Shown: piece after piece, positions 1-7,927 of the stretch
How positions within the stretch are numbered: position 1 is the stretch's first letter
Layout of the letters: each line of letters opens with the position of its first letter
From: Candidatus Parcubacteria bacterium
GTDB taxonomy: Bacteria > Patescibacteriota > Patescibacteriia > Magasanikbacterales > UBA922
Direction of reading: 5' to 3'
Length of the DNA: 33,251 bases
NCBI GenBank assembly: GCA_002869205.1
Contig: PKTJ01000017.1
Coordinates: 1 to 33,251, forward strand
Notes under the pieces: generated by a model
What the model saw: the letters and a program-made list of their open reading frames with translations, nothing else
The model's database searches: none
Told to the model about the DNA's origin: nothing
Position numbers and translations under genes: made by a program

Positions 1-1
1 A

Positions 2-103
2 CTTCTCGAAAAACAGAAGAAAGGAAAGAAGAAGATGATGTCTATGGGTAAAGGAAAAGTAAATATTCCATCAGAAGCTTATTTGGCAGTTTTAAAACGT
101 TAA
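2..103 (+). CDS. lepA: Elongation factor 4 (LepA), C-terminal end only
   Basis: The window opens inside a gene; the last 33 codons remain, ending in TAA. The peptide begins LLEKQKKGKKKM and ends IPSEAYLAVLKR. This matches the very conserved basic C-terminal tail of LepA (LLEKQK.GKKRM...V.IPQEAF.AVLK in other bacteria). LepA is a ribosome-bound GTPase of the elongation-factor family that acts in translation initiation/ribosome biogenesis and back-translocation; the tail reaches the peptidyl-transferase region. Only the tail is visible, so the GTPase domains cannot be checked. Confidence 0.85.
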   Translation, partial: LLEKQKKGKKKMMSMGKGKVNIPSEAYLAVLKR

Positions 104-120
104 TATTTAAATACATTATT

Positions 121-219
121 ATGTTCGACTCAAAAATCATTAAAAGACTATGGACAGTGATTGGCATCATCGCGATACTCGCTATGGTTTTCTTCACCAT
201 CATGCCAGCATTCTACTAG
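121..219 (+). CDS. Micro-ORF: 32-residue single-helix membrane peptide
   Basis: A 32-codon ORF starts 17 nt after the lepA stop and ends 1 nt before the start of the next gene. The product begins MFDSKIIKRLW, with charged residues at the N-terminus, and continues as one hydrophobic segment (residues about 12-31) ending MPAFY. This is a short cytoplasmic basic head followed by one membrane helix. The tight packing between lepA and the phosphoesterase gene suggests cotranscription. I do not recognise a family with a known function. Short one-helix proteins of this kind occur in Parcubacteria (general impression, not checked). It could also be a non-coding gap. Confidence 0.5.
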   Translation: MFDSKIIKRLWTVIGIIAILAMVFFTIMPAFY

Positions 220-220
220 T

Positions 221-823
221 ATGTCCAAAATCGCAATAGACATCGCACTTCTTCCACCTGATGGCGTGATGGATATTTGTGTTGAACTTTCTCAAAATTT
301 TCCTGATAAATCAGGGAGGTCTCCACTAAATAAAGTTGACAACTTGCCTCATATTTCATTATTTATGGGAATGGTTGAAGAAAACGAATTAAACGCATGT
401 ATAAACGAATTAGAAAAGTTGGTCAAAAATATATATTCTTTTGAGGGACATATTACAGAATTGGTGGAGCCGGAAGATAAAAAAGATACTGCATTCTATT
501 TCAGAATAGAAAAATCTGAAAAACTTAACAATCTACACAAAATCTTAATAGAGGGTCTTTCTAAATATTTTCCAAAACAATCAACAAAAAACATGTACTT
601 TGGGTATCCAGATGAAAATATAGATGAACAAACATTTTTTTGGGTAGATAATTATATTACTGGATCAAGTTTAGAAAAATTCAATCCACACATCACTTTA
701 AAAGGTTGTGCCAAACCCACATCTCCTAAACTACCTATTACTTTTCAAGCAAATCGAATAGCTTTGTGCCATCTAGGGGACTATTGCACATGTCGAAAAA
801 TTCTTTATGAAACTAGACTATAA
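221..823 (+). CDS. 2H phosphoesterase superfamily protein (2'-5' RNA ligase/cyclic phosphodiesterase-like)
   Basis: A 200-residue protein with the two signature motifs of the 2H superfamily: HIS at residues 44-46 (context LPHISLFMG) and HIT at 157-159 (context NPHITLKG). In this family the two histidines act as acid and base on 2',3'-cyclic phosphates or 2'-5' RNA linkages (LigT/ThpR, cyclic phosphodiesterases). The exact substrate cannot be told from sequence. I chose the ATG at 221, which directly follows the micro-ORF stop. The frame is open further upstream to 161, but that part overlaps the micro-ORF and has no 2H-like sequence. It probably belongs to the lepA transcript. Confidence 0.8.
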   Translation: MSKIAIDIALLPPDGVMDICVELSQNFPDKSGRSPLNKVDNLPHISLFMGMVEENELNACINELEKLVKNIYSFEGHITELVEPEDKKDTAFYFRIEKSEKLNNLHKILIEGLSKYFPKQSTKNMYFGYPDENIDEQTFFWVDNYITGSSLEKFNPHITLKGCAKPTSPKLPITFQANRIALCHLGDYCTCRKILYETRL

Positions 824-855
824 TCAGTGAAATCGTTTTTTAATCTGTGGAATCA

Positions 856-2601
856 ATGTTAAAAAAATGGGAGGTCTTACCTGACCCACCACAATCTTTT
901 TTTGAAGAATTTCCTGAGCTACCAAAAACGGTAGCTTCTTTGCTATATCATAGAAATATAAAAACGCAAAAACAAATAGATGAATTTTTAAACCCTGATT
1001 ATTCTGAAGATATTCACGATCCATTTCTATTTAAAGATATGGAAAAAACCGTGAACCGGATTTTCAAAGCAGTGGAAGAAAAAGAAAAAATTGTTGTACA
1101 CGGAGACTATGATGCTGATGGTGTTACTGCTGCAACAATCCTCATATCAACACTCGAAGCTATTGGTTCAAAAAATAATGATGTGTTTCTCCCCCATCGC
1201 GAAACTGATGGATATGGATTGAACACAAATACGATTCAAAATTTATCTGACGAAAAAACCAATCTCATTATCACCTGCGATTGTGGTATTAGCAATGTAA
1301 AAGAAGTGGAGCTAGCTAATGAATTGGGCATAGATGTCATTATCACAGACCACCATTCGGTTCCAGAGCAACCTCCAGAAGCCTTTGCTATTATTCATCC
1401 AAAAGTAGATGACAATTATCCCTGCAAAACACTCGCTGGTGGTGCAGTAGCATTCAAGCTCATGCAAGGAATCTTGCGAAAACACAAAGAAAAAAATGAG
1501 GCTCTTGCAAATGGACAAACTCACGAACAGTTTGAAAAATGGCTTCTAGATATGGTGGCGATTGCTAGTGTTGCTGATATGGTACCACTTGTCGGTGAAT
1601 CACGAACACTTACAAAATATGGTCTTATTGTACTAAATAGAACTAAACGTATTGGATTACAAAAATTATTACTCCAAGCAGGCCTAACAGACAAAAAGCG
1701 AGAGATAGACGCACACACAATAGGATTTCAGATTGCCCCACGTATCAATGCTGCTGGACGCATAAACCATGCCAATGTAGCCTACAATCTCATGATGGCG
1801 CAAGATGATGCTAATGCGACAGACCTCGCTCGTGAGCTTGACGAAAACAACAAAGAACGACAAAACATTACCGAAACACTCTTGAAAGAAGCAACAAAAC
1901 AAATCGAGCCTGATCAAAAAGATAATCCAATTCTTTTTGCACTTGGAAAAGAATGGTCTACAGGTCTTGTGGGACTTATTGCAGGAAGACTCAAAGAAAG
2001 ATATTACAAACCAAGTATTGTAATGGCAGAAAATAATGGTGAAATTACAGGATCTGGTAGAAGTGTAGATGGATTTAATATTATTGAATGTTTTCAAGAG
2101 ATGCCTGAACAATTTACCAAATTTGGCGGTCATCCTATGGCATGTGGATTTACACTGGCATCAGGAAAACTCGAAAGTTTCAAAGAAAAACTTACCCAAA
2201 AATTAATAGAAAAAACAAAAGATAAAGACCTCACTCCAACACTTGATATTGATGCACAGATCAGTCTAGAAAATGTAGATTGGGATTTGTATGATATACT
2301 AGACAAGTTCAAACCGTTTGGACAAATGAATGAAAAACCAAGATACCTCGCACGCAATGTAAAAATAAAGAACGTCCAACCACTTGGAAAAGATAAAAAA
2401 CATATCAAAATATTCTTGGAAAATGCACAGAAAACACTTATAGCAATTGGCTGGAACCTCTGTGGTACAAACCAGACAAACTGGTGTGAAGAACTGAATC
2501 AAGATGATGTTATTGACATAGTATTTGAAATTGATGTAAATGAATGGAATGGCAATCGTGAATTACAATTAATGATTGTGGATCTGCGTCTGTCATCCTG
2601 A
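856..2601 (+). CDS. recJ: Single-stranded-DNA-specific exonuclease RecJ
   Basis: A 581-residue protein, the usual length for RecJ. The DHH phosphoesterase domain shows HGDYDADG (82-89), CDCG (141-144) and TDHH (164-167), the metal-binding motifs. The DHHA1 nucleic-acid domain follows, with GGHPMACGF near residue 420, then the C-terminal OB-fold. RecJ degrades single-stranded DNA 5' to 3' in RecF-pathway recombination, base-excision and mismatch repair. I prefer the ATG at 856 (MLKKWEVLPD); a GTG three codons upstream is also possible, and neither has a clear ribosome binding site. The last codons and the TGA lie inside a family-C repeat starting at 2591, so the natural C-terminus may have been reshaped by the element. 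Confidence 0.93.
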   Translation: MLKKWEVLPDPPQSFFEEFPELPKTVASLLYHRNIKTQKQIDEFLNPDYSEDIHDPFLFKDMEKTVNRIFKAVEEKEKIVVHGDYDADGVTAATILISTLEAIGSKNNDVFLPHRETDGYGLNTNTIQNLSDEKTNLIITCDCGISNVKEVELANELGIDVIITDHHSVPEQPPEAFAIIHPKVDDNYPCKTLAGGAVAFKLMQGILRKHKEKNEALANGQTHEQFEKWLLDMVAIASVADMVPLVGESRTLTKYGLIVLNRTKRIGLQKLLLQAGLTDKKREIDAHTIGFQIAPRINAAGRINHANVAYNLMMAQDDANATDLARELDENNKERQNITETLLKEATKQIEPDQKDNPILFALGKEWSTGLVGLIAGRLKERYYKPSIVMAENNGEITGSGRSVDGFNIIECFQEMPEQFTKFGGHPMACGFTLASGKLESFKEKLTQKLIEKTKDKDLTPTLDIDAQISLENVDWDLYDILDKFKPFGQMNEKPRYLARNVKIKNVQPLGKDKKHIKIFLENAQKTLIAIGWNLCGTNQTNWCEELNQDDVIDIVFEIDVNEWNGNRELQLMIVDLRLSS

Positions 2602-2718
2602 GGGCAGCGAAGGATCTTTCCTAAGAAAGACTTAAACAATATTCTTATATATTAAATTAAATATATCCGTGGCAAGAAAGATTCCTCGTCGTCTCTTTCA
2701 GGACTCCTCGGAATGACA
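2591..2718. repeat. Family-C palindromic repeat, copy 1 (recJ/rnhA junction)
   Basis: The left arm TGTCATCCTGAGGGCAGCG (then AAGGATCTTTC) at 2591-2620 faces a right arm that begins GAAAGATTCCTCG and ends CTCGGAATGACA at 2676-2718. Together they form a large imperfect palindrome with an AT-rich centre. The left arm supplies the recJ stop codon. The right arm ends a few bases before the RNase HI start. A half-copy of the same motif lies at 7072-7109. TCATCCTGAG...GAAGGATC-type repeats are seen in many uncultured bacterial genomes (recollection, not searched). Confidence 0.75.
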
Positions 2719-2724
2719 AGCACT

Positions 2725-3123
2725 ATGAAACTTACTATTTACACAGACGGTGGTTCTCGCAATAATCCCGGTCCTGCCGCAACAGGTGTTGTAATAAAAA
2801 ATGAACAACACGAAACAATTGCCAACTACGGTGAATATCTAGGTGAACAAACAAATAATTATGCAGAATATGCTGCAGCCATCTCTGGACTAAAAAAAGC
2901 AAAGGAGCTTGGTGGCACGGAAATAGAATTGATTGTGGACAGTAAACTCGTATGTGAACAACTCAATGGCAACTGGAAAGTAAAAGAACCAACACTTCAA
3001 AAGCTGTTTGTCGAGGCCTGGAATGCACTGCAGGAATTCAAAAAAACAAAAATCTTGCATACACTACGTGAGGGAAACAAAGAAGCTGACGCCGAAGTAA
3101 ACAAAGTACTCGATAACAGATAA
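2725..3123 (+). CDS. rnhA: Ribonuclease HI family protein
   Basis: A 132-residue protein with the RNase H fold core: YTDGGSRNNPG at the N-terminus with catalytic Asp8, NYAEYAAAI with Glu48, LIVDSK with Asp72, and REGNKEADAEVN with Asp122. All four carboxylates of the DEDD site are present. The enzyme cuts the RNA strand of RNA/DNA hybrids. Its length and the REGN loop resemble the short bacterial/archaeal RNase HI group that lacks the basic protrusion. The ATG at 2725 gives a normal N-terminus; an in-frame ATG at 2713 lies inside the family-C repeat and adds four unrelated residues. It follows recJ in the same direction. Confidence 0.9.
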   Translation: MKLTIYTDGGSRNNPGPAATGVVIKNEQHETIANYGEYLGEQTNNYAEYAAAISGLKKAKELGGTEIELIVDSKLVCEQLNGNWKVKEPTLQKLFVEAWNALQEFKKTKILHTLREGNKEADAEVNKVLDNR

Positions 3124-3138
3124 GTAGAGATACTGTAA

Positions 3139-3167
3139 AGACGCCCCGACGTAACATCGGGGCGTCT
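3139..3167 (+). terminator. Strong GC-rich hairpin after rnhA
   Basis: The perfect 11-bp stem AGACGCCCCGA / TCGGGGCGTCT has a 7-nt loop and starts 15 nt after the rnhA stop. No U-tract follows, so it may protect the 3' end or act together with the second hairpin at 3185-3210. Confidence 0.55.
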
Positions 3168-3183
3168 CATAAACACACAAAAT

Positions 3184-3211
3184 AAAAAACTTCCAGTTAT
3201 GGAAGTTTTTA
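3184..3211. terminator. Bidirectional intrinsic terminator between rnhA and dnaJ
   Basis: The stem AAAAACTTCC / GGAAGTTTTT with loop AGTTAT has a T-tract when read on either strand. It lies between the convergent rnhA (+) and dnaJ (-) genes, so it can serve both. Confidence 0.75.
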
Positions 3212-3244
3212 CTTTATGAACTTTTTAACTTGTTAACTTTTTAA
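3211..3244. repeat. Family-A AAAGTT-rich repeat, half copy at the dnaJ 3' end
   Basis: ACTTTATGAACTTTTTAAC followed by TTGTTAACTTTTTAA matches the right arm of the family-A elements at 4968-5055, 28837-28933 and elsewhere. It contributes the last dnaJ codons and its TAA. Confidence 0.6.
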
Positions 3245-4339
3245 TTCCTTACCCAGCTCTTCTAACATTTTCTTCACCTTTCGACCCGCCTTCTTCGGCA
3301 CATCCACAATAACTTTAACGTACTGATCCCCTCGTCCATGATGATGAAGTCGTGGAACACCCAATCCTTTGAGTTTAAACTTTTGATGAGACTGCGTGCC
3401 TGCTGGAATAACTAGTTTTTTATTTCCTTCAAGTGTTTCAATTTCAACTTTGTCTCCAAGTACTGCTTGTGGATATGAAATGATAATTTCTGTATGAATA
3501 TCGTCCCCTCTACGTTCATACCCCTTTTCTGTTTTTACATGAACCTTTACATACAAATCCCCTGGCGCACTACCAACACCTGCTGATTCACCCTTTCCTG
3601 ACAAACGAATCGCTTCGCCTTCTGAAATACCTGCGGGAATTTTTACCTTATATTTTGATTCACTACGAACCATACCATCACCACCACAATGCTTACACAT
3701 TTTTTCTGGAACTTGTCCTGTACCCTGACATTTGGAACAAGTCACGACTTGCTGTATTGCCCCGAGCATTGTTTGCTGCACATGGCGCACTTGACCCTGG
3801 CCATTACAATCACCACACGTCTTGGTCTTGGCTCCAGGTTCTGCACCAGAACCGCTACATGTATCACACGCATTGTTTTTGGTAAGTTTTACTTCACGTT
3901 CCACACCAAATACTGCTTCACGAAATTCTAGCTGAACATCGATCTGTACATCATTACCGCGTGCTTGTCCACGTCCTCGTGTACGTCCACCACCAAAACC
4001 AAACATATCACCAAACAAATCTCCCAAATCTATGCCACCAAAATTTCCACCACCCTGGAAACCACCTCCGCCACGCGTTGCGTTCATGAAGTCATCCCAA
4101 TTCATTCCACCACCAAAACCACCTTGTTGCGCAAAATCAGCACCGAATTGATCGTACTGTTTACGTTTACTTTCGTCGCCCAAAACTTGATAGGCTTCAT
4201 TTATTTCTTTAAACTTTTTTTCATCACCATCCTTTTTGTCTGGATGATGCTTGTGTGCAAGTTTACGAAACGATTTTTTGAGTTCATCTACACTGGCATT
4301 TTTTTCAACACCGAGGATCTTATAATAATCTTTTCCCAT
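3233..4339 (-). CDS. dnaJ: Chaperone protein DnaJ (type I Hsp40)
   Basis: A 368-residue co-chaperone with all type-I domains in order. The J domain (about 1-70) has HPD at 32-34. A Gly/Phe-rich linker spans about 72-125. The zinc-finger domain has four repeats: [24 protein letters not shown] and CKHCGGDG. The C-terminal substrate-binding and dimerisation domains follow. DnaJ delivers unfolded clients to DnaK and stimulates its ATPase through HPD. It starts 12 nt after the lipoprotein gene ends and is probably cotranscribed with it from a promoter near 5062. It is separated from dnaK by two small genes. Confidence 0.96.
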   Translation of the reverse strand: MGKDYYKILGVEKNASVDELKKSFRKLAHKHHPDKKDGDEKKFKEINEAYQVLGDESKRKQYDQFGADFAQQGGFGGGMNWDDFMNATRGGGGFQGGGNFGGIDLGDLFGDMFGFGGGRTRGRGQARGNDVQIDVQLEFREAVFGVEREVKLTKNNACDTCSGSGAEPGAKTKTCGDCNGQGQVRHVQQTMLGAIQQVVTCSKCQGTGQVPEKMCKHCGGDGMVRSESKYKVKIPAGISEGEAIRLSGKGESAGVGSAPGDLYVKVHVKTEKGYERRGDDIHTEIIISYPQAVLGDKVEIETLEGNKKLVIPAGTQSHQKFKLKGLGVPRLHHHGRGDQYVKVIVDVPKKAGRKVKKMLEELGKELKS

Positions 4340-4351
4340 GTTATTTTATAA

Positions 4352-4750
4352 TTACTGCATCATCTGCTTCCAAATGACTACTGAATCATTATCTAAATTA
4401 GTAAGCTCAAGTGTTTTATTACCCACCTCTTTTACCATATAATCACCGTAAATATATGACTGATCAGTCATGAGTGTAAATCCATTTACACCATATTCCC
4501 ACTCACCTGTCTCCTCTACAGAATAATCGCCATTACGCTGTGATTGCATTTCCCATGTATGATCTGTACGTATATTAAAAATACGCATACCACCAGTCTC
4601 CATTTCTTCTGTCCAAATACCTACGACCATAGTCTCGGTATCAGATAATTCAACACCATTTGTATTGTGTGATGGTTCAGTAACTTCCACAGTGTATCCA
4701 CATCCCGTAAGGAATACTACTAAAAATAGTATGGTAATTATTTTTTTCAT
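4352..4750 (-). CDS. Small lipoprotein of unknown function
   Basis: A 132-residue protein with a typical lipoprotein signal: MKKIITILFLVVFLTGC, in which LTGC is a lipobox with Cys17 as the lipidation site. The mature part is acidic and rich in beta-prone sequence with repeated W and T residues (GIWTEEME, TWEMQS, GEWEYG), like small lipocalin-like or DUF4488/DUF5640-type beta-barrel domains; that resemblance is an impression only. It lies between a small membrane protein and dnaJ, so it may be expressed with dnaJ, though nothing ties its function to protein folding. Confidence 0.75.
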   Translation of the reverse strand: MKKIITILFLVVFLTGCGYTVEVTEPSHNTNGVELSDTETMVVGIWTEEMETGGMRIFNIRTDHTWEMQSQRNGDYSVEETGEWEYGVNGFTLMTDQSYIYGDYMVKEVGNKTLELTNLDNDSVVIWKQMMQ

Positions 4751-4759
4751 ACAAAACGA

Positions 4760-4960
4760 TTAATGATGTTCGATTGCAAGATCCATAATAAGCATAAAAA
4801 ATGCAAATAATGGAAACAGTACGAGTAATGCTGTTCGACTCATTCCAAAGAGTAATGAGATAATCGAAGTGAGGACAAACAACAAAAGCAATCCTGTGAG
4901 AAGCACCCACATGCGATGTCGACGCGCGCGTTCACGCTTTTGGTGAAAGAAAAGACGCAT
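4760..4960 (-). CDS. Small two-helix membrane protein
   Basis: A 66-residue protein. The basic head MRLFFHQKRERARRHR is followed by two hydrophobic helices (about 17-38 and 43-61) with a short GMSR turn between them, ending AIEHH. No family is recognised. It sits 9 nt upstream of the lipoprotein gene, and a promoter-like TGGTATAAT lies about 100 bases upstream. The basic N-terminus predicts that both ends stay in the cytoplasm (positive-inside rule). A competing frame at 4677-4910 has no membrane or domain logic and is rejected. Confidence 0.65.
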   Translation of the reverse strand: MRLFFHQKRERARRHRMWVLLTGLLLLFVLTSIISLLFGMSRTALLVLFPLFAFFMLIMDLAIEHH

Positions 4961-4967
4961 AGAAAAT

Positions 4968-5055
4968 GAGTTAAAAGTTATAAAGTTCTTAAAGTTAAAA
5001 AGCTGCTATGTATTTGAGTTCTTTATGAACTTTCAAACTTTTTAACTTTCTAACT
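4968..5055. repeat. Family-A AAAGTT palindromic repeat, full copy
   Basis: The left arm (4968-5001) is built from AAAGTT units (GAGTTAAAAGTTATAAAG...). The right arm (5019-5055) is its approximate reverse complement (TTCTTTATGAACTTTCAAAC...). The two arms are separated by about 17 nt. The element lies in the leader of the small membrane-protein/lipoprotein/dnaJ unit. Confidence 0.7.
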
Positions 5056-5061
5056 CTTACC

Positions 5062-5070
5062 ATTATACCA
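5062..5070 (-). promoter_or_regulatory. Extended -10 promoter for the 4960-3233 unit
   Basis: Read on the minus strand, TGGTATAAT is a perfect -10 hexamer with an upstream TG motif (extended -10). No good -35 is visible. The predicted start near 5055 gives a leader of about 95 nt that contains the family-A repeat. The same GTGGTATAAT string occurs at the uppP promoter. Confidence 0.5.
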
Positions 5071-5073
5071 CAA

Positions 5074-5098
5074 TGGGACGAAGATTACCTCCGTCCCA
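5074..5098 (-). terminator. Hairpin just after dnaK
   Basis: The stem TGGGACG / CGTCCCA (7 bp, 11-nt loop) lies about 15 nt downstream of the dnaK stop on the minus strand. There is no U-tract, so it is a weak or partial terminator. Confidence 0.4.
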
Positions 5099-5112
5099 CT
5101 ATGAGCTAAAAA

Positions 5113-7056
5113 TTATGCACTTTTCTCGTCGCCATCCACTACCTCACCTTCTACACTTTCATTTTCATCAGCTTTCTTTTCTTCTGTACCACCTTCTGCT
5201 GATTGTTCACCTGCAGCTTTTTGTGCTTCCTGTTCCTGTTGGTACATTTTCATACCTACTGCTTGTGCTGCGGTAGAAAGTTCTTCAGAAACTTTTTTGA
5301 TCTCTTCTACATTTTCAGATTCAAGTGCTTTTTTCAAAGCCTCAAGCCCTTCATTAACTTTTGTTTTTTCTTCTTCTGTAACTTCAATCTTTTTCTCTTC
5401 TACATCTTTCATCATCTTTTCAGTTGTGTAGATCATGGTGTCAGCAGTATTTTTGACATCAATCATCTCACGCTTCTTCTTGTCTTCTTCTGCGTGAGCT
5501 TCACCTTCTTTTTTCATCTTTTCAATTTCATCATCAGAGAGTCCTGAAGATGCTTCAATACGAATAGACTGTTCTTTGTTTGTTGCTTTGTCTACTGCTT
5601 TTACATTGAGGATTCCGTTTGCATCGATATCGAATGTAACCTCGACTTGAGGAACACCGCGTGGTGCTGGTGGAATACCATCAAGCATGAAACGACCAAG
5701 TGACTTATTGTCGGTAGCCATTTCACGTTCACCTTGCAATACATGAATTTCTACACTTGGCTGATTGTCAGCTGCAGTTGAAAAAACCTGTGACTTAGAT
5801 GTTGGAATGGTCGTATTACGTTCAATAAGCTTCGTACCAACGCCACCAAGAGTCTCAAGACCAAGTGAAAGTGGTGTTACATCAAGGAGTAAGATATCTT
5901 TACCAAGGTCACCTTGAAGTTGACCAGCTTGGATAGCGGCACCAGTTGCCACTACTTCGTCTGGGTTTACACTAGAGTTTGGTTTTTTACCAAAGAACTC
6001 TTCTACCTTCTTTTGGACAAGAGGCATACGTGTCATACCACCCACGAGAATAACCTCATCAATGTCTTCTTTTTTAAACCCTGCATCAGTAATAGCTTTT
6101 GCAACAGGAACCATGGTTTTTTCCACCAACTCTGTTACAAGCTCTTCCAATTTTGCACGAGTAATCTTCATGTTCAAATGTTTTGGACCTTCTGCTCCTG
6201 CAGTGATAAACGGTTCATTAATTTCACTCTCAGGAGTGCTTGAGAGCTCAATTTTGGCCTTTTCAGCAGCATCCTTCACACGTTGGAGTGACAATGGGTC
6301 TGCACTGAGATCAACACCTTCAGCCTTCTTGAACTCTTCGAGAATATACTCAATAATCTTTTGATCAAAGTCGTCACCACCAAGATGAGTATCACCGTTG
6401 GTAGAACGAACTTCTACGGTTGAATTGCCGTCATCATGTGAGATTTCGAGAATTGAAATATCAAATGTACCACCACCAAGATCATATACTGCGATCTGCT
6501 GGTCATCTTTTTTATCAAATCCATATGCAAATGCAGCGGCCGTTGGTTCATTAATAATACGAGCAACCTTAAGTCCAGCAATTTCACCAGCATCTTTCGT
6601 AGCTTGACGTTGTGAGTCATCAAAGTATGCAGGAACAGTAATCACCGCTTCTTCAATTTTTTCACCGAGCTTTTCTTCTGCGTCAGCTTTCAACTTGCGC
6701 AAAACCATAGCTGCAATTTCTTGCGGCGTATAATCTTTGTCAGCCATTTTTACTTTTACACGTTCACCGTCTGGTACAATTTCAAACGGTGCATGTTTTT
6801 TAATTTCTGCAACTTCGCTGTCAGATGGACGTCGTCCAATAAGACGTTTAATAGAATGAAGTGTATTTCCTGGATTGGTCACTGCCTGACGTTTTGCAAG
6901 CTGACCGACAAGCATTTCTCCTGTTTTTGTTTGTGCAACAACAGACGGAGTAGTTCTGTTACCCTCTTTATTTTCTAGAACTTTTGGCTGCCCACCTTCG
7001 GTGATAGCCATACAACTATTCGTCGTACCCAAGTCTATACCTAGTATCTTTCCCAT
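5113..7056 (-). CDS. dnaK: Molecular chaperone DnaK (Hsp70)
   Basis: A 647-residue, full-length Hsp70. The nucleotide-binding domain opens [18 protein letters not shown] (phosphate loop 1) and contains [35 protein letters not shown] and VGGMTRMP. The substrate-binding domain ([17 protein letters not shown]) and helical lid follow, ending in the acidic tail [15 protein letters not shown]-driven cycles with DnaJ and GrpE bind and release unfolded protein. It is the last gene of the CIRCE-controlled run hrcA-grpE-hsp20-small unknown-dnaK. The 87-nt gap upstream carries a family-C half repeat; an internal promoter cannot be excluded. Confidence 0.98.
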   Translation of the reverse strand: MGKILGIDLGTTNSCMAITEGGQPKVLENKEGNRTTPSVVAQTKTGEMLVGQLAKRQAVTNPGNTLHSIKRLIGRRPSDSEVAEIKKHAPFEIVPDGERVKVKMADKDYTPQEIAAMVLRKLKADAEEKLGEKIEEAVITVPAYFDDSQRQATKDAGEIAGLKVARIINEPTAAAFAYGFDKKDDQQIAVYDLGGGTFDISILEISHDDGNSTVEVRSTNGDTHLGGDDFDQKIIEYILEEFKKAEGVDLSADPLSLQRVKDAAEKAKIELSSTPESEINEPFITAGAEGPKHLNMKITRAKLEELVTELVEKTMVPVAKAITDAGFKKEDIDEVILVGGMTRMPLVQKKVEEFFGKKPNSSVNPDEVVATGAAIQAGQLQGDLGKDILLLDVTPLSLGLETLGGVGTKLIERNTTIPTSKSQVFSTAADNQPSVEIHVLQGEREMATDNKSLGRFMLDGIPPAPRGVPQVEVTFDIDANGILNVKAVDKATNKEQSIRIEASSGLSDDEIEKMKKEGEAHAEEDKKKREMIDVKNTADTMIYTTEKMMKDVEEKKIEVTEEEKTKVNEGLEALKKALESENVEEIKKVSEELSTAAQAVGMKMYQQEQEAQKAAGEQSAEGGTEEKKADENESVEGEVVDGDEKSA

Positions 7057-7071
7057 ATTTTACTTTTATTA

Positions 7072-7109
7072 TGTCATCCTGAGCCCTAAAAGAGGCGAAG
7101 GATCTTTCT
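7072..7109. repeat. Family-C repeat, half copy upstream of dnaK
   Basis: TGTCATCCTGAG, then CCCTAAAAGAG, then GCGAAGGATCTTTC. The two ends match the left arm of the copy at 2591-2620, while the centre differs. It lies in the dnaK leader. Confidence 0.6.
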
Positions 7110-7143
7110 TAAGTTAAACTTTTTTAAATAAATAATGATTAAT

Positions 7144-7425
7144 TTATTGCAACATCTGTCCTTTTATCTTCGAACCATTTACTTCAAGACTTAGTTCTTT
7201 GATAAAAGCAAATATTTTTTTATGCTGTACCTGTATTTTTAAACCGTTGTAATCAAACTCTTTTCCATTTTCAAGTTCTTCTTTTGACACAATAGATCCT
7301 ATCTTTTTCTTTTCACCATCTTCATCAACGAGAAGATCTATTTCTTTACCCTTAAAACTCATTCCTTCCCAGGTAAGGATAAACGCACGATTTTGTTCTT
7401 GGTCTGGATAAATAAAGCCAGGCAT
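7144..7425 (-). CDS. Small protein of unknown function in the heat-shock operon
   Basis: A 93-residue protein starting MPGFIYPDQEQNRAF. It is rich in charged and beta-prone segments (AFILTWEGMSFKGKEIDLLV, FDYNGLKIQVQHKKIF), with no signal peptide, membrane helix or cysteines. The sequence looks like a compact all-beta domain. I recognise no family. Its place between hsp20 and dnaK in the same direction suggests heat-inducible cotranscription and possibly a stress role; this is inference from location only. Confidence 0.65.
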   Translation of the reverse strand: MPGFIYPDQEQNRAFILTWEGMSFKGKEIDLLVDEDGEKKKIGSIVSKEELENGKEFDYNGLKIQVQHKKIFAFIKELSLEVNGSKIKGQMLQ

Positions 7426-7431
7426 ATAGAC

Positions 7432-7489
7432 AAGTTAAAAGTTAAAAGTTTGTAAAGTTAATTATTATGTCCTACGTCTTATGTCTTAT
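7432..7489. repeat. Family-A half copy followed by a family-D half copy
   Basis: CAAGTTAAAAGTTAAAAG at 7432 onward is a family-A left arm. ATGTCCTACGTCTTATGTC at 7468 onward resembles the family-D arms at 9685-9811. They fill the 60-nt gap between hsp20 and the 93-residue gene. Confidence 0.5.
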
Positions 7490-7911
7490 TTCTTTTTCTT
7501 AACAACTTTCACCTCAATTTTCTTTGGTTTTGCTTCCTCAGATTTTGGACAAGTAATTTTGAGAATTCCATCTTCAAACTCTGCAGTGACTTCACCTTCT
7601 TTTACCGGTGCAGGAAGTGCAACTTGTCGAAAGAACGAGCCTGAGCGAATTTCCTTGCGATAGTAATCCTTATCATCAATCTCATGCTCCTTACTACTTT
7701 GTCCCTGAATAGAGAGAACACCTCTCTCAACACTCACTTCCACGTCTTCTGGTTTAATACCAGCAAGAGGTGCTTCGACCATTACATCAGTCTTGGTCTC
7801 ATATACATCCATGGCCGGCGCAAAACTTCTTTGGCCTCCACCACGCACAGAAGGAAGATTTCTCATCATCTCTTCCATCTCTGCAAACGGATCATAAATT
7901 CTTGGTAACAT
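7486..7911 (-). CDS. hsp20: Small heat-shock protein Hsp20/alpha-crystallin
   Basis: A 141-residue protein with a short N-terminal arm (PRIYDPFAEMEEMMRN), an alpha-crystallin domain from about residue 31 (FAPAMDVYETKTDVMVEAPLAG) to about 130 (FEDGILKITCPK, carrying the conserved G-I/V-L motif), and a lysine-rich tail. Small Hsps form oligomers that hold denaturing proteins for refolding by DnaK/DnaJ. It lies 16 nt after grpE, inside the hrcA-dnaK run, so it is probably under the same HrcA control. Confidence 0.95.
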   Translation of the reverse strand: MLPRIYDPFAEMEEMMRNLPSVRGGGQRSFAPAMDVYETKTDVMVEAPLAGIKPEDVEVSVERGVLSIQGQSSKEHEIDDKDYYRKEIRSGSFFRQVALPAPVKEGEVTAEFEDGILKITCPKSEEAKPKKIEVKVVKKKK

Positions 7912-7927
7912 ATATTTTATTTAAAAA

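Noticed and set aside
4677-4910. 77-residue minus-strand ORF overlapping the lipoprotein and small membrane protein
   Set aside because: No domain, signal or membrane pattern; it overlaps two more plausible genes.
4968-5055. CRISPR-like array of AAAGTT units
   Set aside because: No constant repeat with unique spacers of uniform length and no cas genes; the pattern is palindromic and AT-rich.
5203-6364. Several + strand ORFs of 100-114 residues opposite dnaK
   Set aside because: They are antisense shadows of a full-length, strongly conserved dnaK frame.
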